Of a DNA stretch of 6,000 nucleotides, positions 1 to 4,563 are shown piece after piece. Below the pieces are notes generated by a model that worked only from the letters and a program-made list of their open reading frames with translations, ran no database searches and was not told the DNA's origin. The translations under genes were made by a program, and so were the position numbers. The DNA is from Defluviitaleaceae bacterium (GTDB taxonomy: Bacteria > Bacillota_A > Clostridia > Lachnospirales > WQUN01), in contig WREB01000078.1 in the NCBI GenBank assembly GCA_009779525.1, forward strand, positions 1 through 6,000, in the 5' to 3' direction. Every line of letters begins with the position of its first letter. The first letter of the stretch is position 1.

Positions 1-782
1 AGACCGGGCTGATCCGTAGGTTTGTCGCCAGGGTTTCGTTTTCGACGGGAGAACTCATGGCGATCATAGTTATCAACGGAGACGAAATAACCGGCGAAGC
101 GGCGCTGGCAAGCCGGATGGCGGACGCAGGCGCCACGTCCCTGTTAATAAATCCGCTGAAACGGAAGTCGAACAGGTCGACGGGCGACTATTTCAGGAGC
201 GTCTACGGCGATAGCCATATAACCGAGCGCATCGGAGGAATCGGCTACCGGTATTCGGCGGGCTCGTTCTTCCAAATCAATCCCGTAATGGCTAACGCAC
301 TGTACGAAACCGCGTGCACGGGGCTTGACGGCGGCGAAACGATTATCGACGCGCACGCGGGCGTCGGAGGCATAGCGCTTCGCGCGGCGCAAAAAGTAAG
401 AAAGACGTACGGCGTAGACATATCCCCCGGCGCGATCGTCGACGCCAACAAAAACGCCGAATCAAACGGAATAAAAAACGCCGAGTTTATCTGCGGACCG
501 GCGGAGGCGATCGTACCCGCGATAATAAAAAAGACGAACGGCAAAATCGACGCCGTGTTTTTGGACCCGCCCCGCAAGGGCTGCGAAAAAGAGCTGCTCG
601 CGGCGATAATAAAAGCGCGAATAAAAAAAATAATCTACGTCTCATGCGACCCCGCCACCCTCGCGCGCGACGCGAAGTCGCTGACCGAGGGCGGCTACCT
701 CCTGGAGGAGGCCGTCCCGATCGACATGTTCCCGATGACCGGGCATATAGAAACGGTCGCGAAATTTAGATACGCGAAATAA
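1..782 (+). CDS. rlmD: 23S rRNA (uracil-5-)-methyltransferase, RlmD/RlmCD (TrmA-like) family, C-terminal part
   Basis: Transfers a methyl group from S-adenosylmethionine to C5 of a uridine in 23S rRNA (U1939 and/or U747 in known members), in the cytoplasm. The frame is open from position 3, before the ATG at 57, and the upstream codons read GLIRRFVARVSFSTGE, which fits the family. The true start and the N-terminal TRAM and Fe-S cysteine region are therefore left of the window. Counting from the internal Met at 57, visible motifs are FFQIN (71-75), SAM-binding motif I DAHAGVGGI (98-106), the acidic end of strand beta-2 in GVD (121), DPPRKGC (170-176), and the signature SCDPATLARD (196-205). 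Cys197 (codon 645-647) is the expected nucleophile, and Glu232 in HIETVA is the expected base. All catalytic residues are present. Motif I departs from the common DLYCGVGT form. TrmA, RlmC and RlmD specificity cannot be separated from this half alone. A terminator begins on the TAA stop. Confidence 0.93.
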   Translation, partial: TGLIRRFVARVSFSTGELMAIIVINGDEITGEAALASRMADAGATSLLINPLKRKSNRSTGDYFRSVYGDSHITERIGGIGYRYSAGSFFQINPVMANALYETACTGLDGGETIIDAHAGVGGIALRAAQKVRKTYGVDISPGAIVDANKNAESNGIKNAEFICGPAEAIVPAIIKKTNGKIDAVFLDPPRKGCEKELLAAIIKARIKKIIYVSCDPATLARDAKSLTEGGYLLEEAVPIDMFPMTGHIETVAKFRYAK

Positions 783-807
783 AAAGCGCCGAGGCGCTTT
801 TTTTATT
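781..807 (+). terminator. Rho-independent terminator of the methyltransferase gene
   Basis: A-tract plus GCGC (782-789), loop CGAG, then GCGC plus T-tract (794-801), followed by a run of seven T at 798-804. The hairpin begins on the last base of the TAA stop codon. The A-run on the 5' side would give a T5 tract on the opposite strand, so it could also stop minus-strand transcripts. It is nearly identical to the terminator at 873-899. Confidence 0.88.
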
Positions 808-812
808 AAAAG

Positions 813-875
813 GACAACGGTTACCCCGCGGCAAGGCGCGTCGAGACGGCCGCCCGATTCGCGTACGAAAAAACA
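813..875 (+). pseudogene. Possible degenerate remnant of an RlmD-family C-terminus
   Basis: Read in the frame of position 813, this stretch gives DNGYPAARRVETAARF followed by AYEK. The end of the intact gene gives DMFPMTGHIETVAKF followed by RYAK. With one inserted residue, D, an aromatic residue, P, I/V, E, T, A, K/R, F, Y and K all line up. From the shared E-T onward, 19 of 30 bases match between 750-779 and 843-872. A terminator nearly identical to that of the intact gene follows directly. The stretch has no start codon or ribosome binding site, lies just after an in-frame TAA at 807-809, and lacks every catalytic motif except the E-T region. I infer a decayed partial tandem duplication of the 3' end. 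Chance similarity over about 20 residues remains possible. Confidence 0.4.
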
Positions 876-899
876 AAGCGCCCGGGCGCTTTTTTTATT
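873..899 (+). terminator. Second, nearly duplicate Rho-independent terminator
   Basis: A perfect 18-bp palindrome, AAAGCGCCCGGGCGCTTT, lies at 875-892, with a seven-T run at 890-896. Over 27 aligned bases it matches 781-807 at 24. On the minus strand it is followed by a broken T-tract, so it may act in both directions. It lies 110 bp upstream of the SLH gene start and would insulate that gene from upstream transcription, so any SLH promoter should lie between about 897 and 1000. Confidence 0.82.
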
Positions 900-992
900 G
901 GGAACGAACCGGGCGGCGTTTGCGTTTACTACAACGTCGACAAAAATATGCGACCGGCGCGGCAAAAAACGCAAGTCAAGCGAGCGGCGGTC

Positions 993-1000
993 AAGGGAGG
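993..1000 (+). promoter_or_regulatory. Ribosome binding site of the SLH-protein gene
   Basis: AAGGGAGG, a strong Shine-Dalgarno match, sits six bases before the ATG at 1007. It decides the start. An in-frame ATG at 920 would add 29 Arg/Lys-rich residues and bury the signal peptide, and nothing comparable precedes it. Confidence 0.88.
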
Positions 1001-1006
1001 CTTTCG

Positions 1007-4000
1007 ATGTACGGAAGAATCGCCGGAAAATTAAAGTCCGGGATGGGTTTGCTAATAACCGCGGCGCTGCTTATGGCATTAATCGCTCCGGCTGAATCGT
1101 TCGCGAAAGGCGCGGGGCAAAATTTAAACCCGCCGCATGAAATTGCTAAGCTAAATTTCCTTAGCGAATCTTACGGCGCGCAAGACGACGTTTATGAAAT
1201 ATCGTTCGGCGCGGATACGACCGACCCGATCGATTTCGGAAACAGGATATTCGGCGGCTATTCTTATCCGCCGCGCTACTTTACGATAACAAATGAAGGC
1301 AACCGGCCGACGGGAAACTTGGCGATATCGATCACCGGAATTAATCCCAGTTCTTTCAGGTATGTCGTCGAATCAATCGCAAGCCTCGAGCCAGGCGCTT
1401 CGAATTCCAGTTTGTTCATATTTCCAAGGAACAACCTCGGCGCTGGCACCTACAACGCGACGCTGACCGTCTCTAACGGCGTCGTGGGCGAGGGCGCGAT
1501 ATTAAAGAGCTTCGGCTTAACTTTCACGATCGAAAAGGCGCCGCAGACACTCGCCGCGGCGGATATAACCGCCGCAGCCGGCGATCCGCCTAAAAACCTT
1601 GAAAACCACGCGGCGAGCAGCCAAGCGAACGCGGCCAATTCGGGCGCGATAACCTATTCGGTCGTCGACGCTGGTTCGACCGGCGCGAGCGTTGCCTCTA
1701 ACGGAATTACTTTGTCGTTTTCGTCGCCAGGCACCGCGATTATCGCCGCGGCCGCGGCGGGCAGCGCCAACTACGAGGGCGCAAGCGTGGAGTTTACGCT
1801 GACCGTAACCGGCGCGTTAATTTACTCGACGGCGGTTTACGTGCCTTCGGTCAACGGCAGCCCGCCCGCCGGCGCGTTTGTTAACCCGCCCGACGCTTCG
1901 GCCGGAACGCGCGTAAACCTTCCGCACATCGAGCCCTTTAACGGGTTCGCGTTCGGCAAATGGGAAGTCGCTTCCGGCGCGGTTGAAATAATAAACGAAG
2001 ATTCGGCTGACGACGCTTACTTTTACATGGGCTCAGGCGACGTCGTAATATACGCGCTGTTTAAGGCGGCGACGCTTAGTTTTATCGACCAGCGGCTTCC
2101 GGACGCGACATTCGGTTCGTTTTACCATGAATTCATTACGCATCCAAACGGGGGAAGCGGCGATTATTCTTATTCGGGCGTCCCTCCGGCGGGGCTTGTC
2201 ATTTTAGGCGGCTCGATTTACGGAACGCCTGAAGCGGCGGGCGAAAACCAAGCTTTCGAATTGACCGTAACCGACGTTACGACGGGCGCGACCGCAAAAG
2301 CGACTGTCACGATAACCGTTAATAAGGCGAACCAGACGCTTAGTTCGGCCGGCCAGATTACCCGCGTCATAGGCGCGGATGGCAACGCGTTCGACTTGAC
2401 GGGATTCGCCGCGAGCTCGGCCGGCGAAGAAGGCGGCGCCGTCACATACACGGTAGAAGCCGCGGGCAATGGCGCCGGCGCAAGCGTGTACGGATCGACG
2501 CTTTTTTATTCGGAAATCGGAACTTCGACGCTTAGGGCCGAAGCGGCCGGCGATAAAAATTATAATCCCGCGTCCGTCACGATCACCCTGCGCGTAGTTG
2601 AATCAGACTTTGCCGGCGCCGCCGATCCGATCGCTTTCGAGACGCCGGACAGCGTCACAAAAACCTTCGGGGACGCGCCGTTTGCAAACGCGGTTACCGG
2701 CGCGCACAGCGGAACGGGCGCGATTCGCTACGCGTCAAGCGACGCGTCAACAGCCGGCGTCGACGCGGAAGGTGTTGTGACGATTTATCAAGCGGGCGCC
2801 GTTACCATAACCGCTACGAAGGATGCGGACGGCTACTATGCTGGCGCTTTTGCGAGTTACGTACTTACCGTGAAAAACGCAAGCCAGGCGGCGCCGATAA
2901 TCGGCAAGACCGACGAAACCGGCGCGGGCGCAAACGACGGGACGATAACCGGCGTAAGCGGCGCGATGGAATATAAAAAAGACGGCGACGCGCATTACGT
3001 ACCGGTTGCGGCCGGCGAGAGCAGCATAACCGGCCTCGCGCCTGGACAATACCTCGTGCGCTTCATGGCAAAACCGAATCACGATGCGGGACAAGACGCC
3101 ATCATTACGATTGGGGCGTTCAATCCGGCGCGCATATTCACGGTGTTCTTTGACGCCGAAGGCGGCTTCGCCGCTTCGAATTCAATCCAAACGGACGCGA
3201 ACGGTTATTTGCTAAGCATTCCGTCCGCGTCGCGCGAGGGCTACGTTTTCCTCGGCTGGTATTCCGAAAGAATGGGTTGGGGAACGATGATTACGCTAGG
3301 CCACGCCTTTTTATCGGATACGGTCGTATACGCGCGCTGGGCAATCGATGAAAGGAGCCAGGGCAGCGCAATTTCGCAGGGACAAGGTCAGAAAGACCCG
3401 TCGCAAGTAATAATTATGCCGCCGCCTCCGCAACTTTTACCGACAACGGCTCCGACGCAGGCTCCGACGCAGGCGCCCCAGCCGGATGAAAATGCGTCTT
3501 CCGAGCAACTCCCGGACCCGGGAACGGACCCGGAGCAAATCACGGATGAAGAACCGACGGATGTCGGTGGACCGAAACTTGAGACGCCCGACGGCAATCC
3601 GCCGATTGCGAACCCCGACGGCTCCCTAACGCTGCCTTACGGCGGGACGCTCGATACGCAATCCGGCGCGGTGGTGACGCTGCCCCCGGGAACGGTTATC
3701 GACGGAAGCAGGGCGATTTTGCCGCACGGAAGCGGCGGCGCGAAAATCGATCTCGACAACGGGCTTAATTTCGATATAGACGAGGGTTTCGATATTTTCT
3801 TCGGCGATGATTATCCGTTGGGTTACTTCGTCGACGCCGGCGACCCATTTTACGACGTGGGCGAAGACGATTGGTATTATAGATTCGTGATGTTCGTTTA
3901 CGCGCACGGGTTAATGGACGGCACGGAGACCGGCGTGTTTAACCCGGGCCGCTCGATGACCCGCGGAATGATAGTGACGGTGCTGCACGCGCTGGCCGGA

Positions 4001-4381
4001 AACCCCACGGCTGACGGTATTACGTTTAGCGACGTCGGGGGGGATTCGATCTACGCCGAGTCGGTCGCGTGGGCGGCTTCGGTCGGTTTGATTTTCGGGT
4101 ACGGCGACGGCAGGTTCGGACCCGACGACGAGATCACCAGGCAGGACCTCGCGGTGCTGCTCGGGCGTTTCGCCGACTTTATCGGGATAGAACTGCCCGA
4201 ACTACGCGGCGCTCCGTCGTTTCAAGACGACGCGGACAGCGCCAACTACGCGAAGGACGCGATCGAACGCTTCTTCAGGGCGGGCATAATAAACGGAAAA
4301 GCCGGAGGCGTTTTCGATCCGGGAGGCGAAGCCGTCAGGGCCGAATTCGCCGCGATGCTTAAAAAATTCCTGACCCTATAG
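1007..4381 (+). CDS. Secreted multidomain SLH-anchored surface protein with Ig-like and InlB-like domains
   Basis: A 1124-residue exported protein, probably held on the cell wall by SLH domains, which in known cases bind pyruvylated secondary wall polymer. Residues 1-33 form a signal peptide: a Lys/Arg n-region, a hydrophobic core GLLITAALLMALIA and a likely cut after SFA. Domains by eye: an ASH/HYDIN-like beta domain with a TNEGNRPTG motif (about 62-176); three related Ig/MBG-like domains (177-267, 440-530, 540-634); an InlB-like repeat domain ending in YALFKA (271-354); a putative He_PIG/cadherin-like Ig domain (356-438); a beta domain with GTITGV, MEYK and GLAPGQYLVRF (639-715); a clear InlB B-repeat with FFDAEGG, GYVFLGWY and VVYARW (720-778); a Pro/Thr/acidic linker (about 779-870); an LP-rich beta spacer (about 871-945); and SLH domains (948-1124). 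I see no cysteine, no catalytic motif and no LPXTG. The role is probably adhesion or envelope structure, with ligand unknown. Transcription appears monocistronic, with terminators on both sides. Confidence 0.95.
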   Translation: MYGRIAGKLKSGMGLLITAALLMALIAPAESFAKGAGQNLNPPHEIAKLNFLSESYGAQDDVYEISFGADTTDPIDFGNRIFGGYSYPPRYFTITNEGNRPTGNLAISITGINPSSFRYVVESIASLEPGASNSSLFIFPRNNLGAGTYNATLTVSNGVVGEGAILKSFGLTFTIEKAPQTLAAADITAAAGDPPKNLENHAASSQANAANSGAITYSVVDAGSTGASVASNGITLSFSSPGTAIIAAAAAGSANYEGASVEFTLTVTGALIYSTAVYVPSVNGSPPAGAFVNPPDASAGTRVNLPHIEPFNGFAFGKWEVASGAVEIINEDSADDAYFYMGSGDVVIYALFKAATLSFIDQRLPDATFGSFYHEFITHPNGGSGDYSYSGVPPAGLVILGGSIYGTPEAAGENQAFELTVTDVTTGATAKATVTITVNKANQTLSSAGQITRVIGADGNAFDLTGFAASSAGEEGGAVTYTVEAAGNGAGASVYGSTLFYSEIGTSTLRAEAAGDKNYNPASVTITLRVVESDFAGAADPIAFETPDSVTKTFGDAPFANAVTGAHSGTGAIRYASSDASTAGVDAEGVVTIYQAGAVTITATKDADGYYAGAFASYVLTVKNASQAAPIIGKTDETGAGANDGTITGVSGAMEYKKDGDAHYVPVAAGESSITGLAPGQYLVRFMAKPNHDAGQDAIITIGAFNPARIFTVFFDAEGGFAASNSIQTDANGYLLSIPSASREGYVFLGWYSERMGWGTMITLGHAFLSDTVVYARWAIDERSQGSAISQGQGQKDPSQVIIMPPPPQLLPTTAPTQAPTQAPQPDENASSEQLPDPGTDPEQITDEEPTDVGGPKLETPDGNPPIANPDGSLTLPYGGTLDTQSGAVVTLPPGTVIDGSRAILPHGSGGAKIDLDNGLNFDIDEGFDIFFGDDYPLGYFVDAGDPFYDVGEDDWYYRFVMFVYAHGLMDGTETGVFNPGRSMTRGMIVTVLHALAGNPTADGITFSDVGGDSIYAESVAWAASVGLIFGYGDGRFGPDDEITRQDLAVLLGRFADFIGIELPELRGAPSFQDDADSANYAKDAIERFFRAGIINGKAGGVFDPGGEAVRAEFAAMLKKFLTL
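3449..3472 (+). repeat. Two tandem copies of a 12-bp unit in the linker
   Basis: GCTCCGACGCAG occurs twice in direct succession (3449-3460 and 3461-3472) and encodes APTQ twice, followed by the related APQP. It lies in the Pro/Thr linker between the InlB repeat and the SLH block. Exact in-frame copies suggest a recent slippage event, so linker length may vary between strains. Confidence 0.8.
3848..4378 (+). other. Three SLH domains (cell-wall anchoring region)
   Basis: SLH1 (3848-4003, residues 948-999) runs from FYDV through WYYRFVMFVYAHGLMDG and FNPG to MTRGMIVTVL. SLH2 (4019-4189, residues 1005-1061) runs from ITFSDV through VAWAASVGLIFGYGDG and FGPDDEITRQDLAVLL. SLH3 (4220-4378, residues 1072-1124) runs from FQDD through AIERFFRAGIINGKAGG and FDPGGEAVRAEFAAML and ends the protein. 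The Arg of the TRG/TRQ/VRA motif, important for polymer binding in known SLH trimers, is present in all three (residues 986, 1045 and 1111). The number and C-terminal position match a complete SLH trimer. Confidence 0.93.
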
Positions 4382-4388
4382 GAAAACG

Positions 4389-4419
4389 AAAAAGGCTCCG
4401 GGCGACCGGGGCCTTTTTT
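4389..4419 (+). terminator. Bidirectional terminator between convergent genes
   Basis: GGCTCCGG (4394-4401) pairs with CCGGGGCC (4406-4413) through eight pairs, one of them G-U, closed by a GCGA tetraloop of the GNRA type. Five A (4389-4393) precede the stem and six T (4414-4419) follow it. It starts 8 bp after the SLH gene stop. The reverse strand also gives a hairpin followed by five T, so it can serve the convergent lipoprotein gene, whose stop lies about 145 bp away. Confidence 0.9.
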
Positions 4420-4493
4420 CGTTTGTTTGTTATATTAAAAGGCAAGGGCGACCACGTTTTTTTGTAAAACGAAAACACGAAGAAGACCGTTTC

Positions 4494-4522
4494 AATGGAC
4501 GGCGAATTAATAAGCCGCCATT
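4494..4522. repeat. Imperfect inverted repeat in the convergent intergenic gap
   Basis: AATGGACGGC (4494-4503) and GCCGCCATT (4514-4522) form a nine-pair stem with one bulged A around a ten-base AT-rich loop. On the minus strand it lies about 42-70 bases past the lipoprotein gene stop. No T-tract follows directly, so it is a weak terminator candidate or a transcript 3'-end hairpin. The rest of 4420-4563 holds no gene I can support. Confidence 0.35.
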
Positions 4523-4563
4523 CGGCGAACGAAATTTTGAAAAAGCCGGCATCAAAAATATTT

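Noticed and set aside
623..630. Run of eight A in the methyltransferase gene as a possible frameshift site
   Set aside because: The reading frame continues intact through the catalytic SCDPATLARD and HIETVA motifs, so no shift is needed; AAA and ATA codons are common in this gene.
919..948. Possible promoter (TTGCGT, 18-base spacer, AAATAT) before the SLH gene
   Set aside because: The -10 fits poorly and the spacing is only acceptable. A promoter should exist between 897 and 1000, but I cannot place it with confidence.
920..1006. Upstream in-frame ATG at 920 as start of the SLH gene
   Set aside because: It has no good ribosome binding site and would add 29 basic residues before a standard signal peptide. 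The ATG at 1007 has AAGGGAGG at six-base spacing.
3164..3340. InlB-type repeat as a sign of a Listeria-like internalin
   Set aside because: This repeat type is widespread in secreted Bacillota proteins. There are no leucine-rich repeats and no sortase motif, so invasion function is not supported.
3626..3907. Minus-strand open frames inside the SLH gene
   Set aside because: They overlap a long plus-strand gene with clear domains, are low in recognisable features, and look like products of the GC-rich codon pattern.
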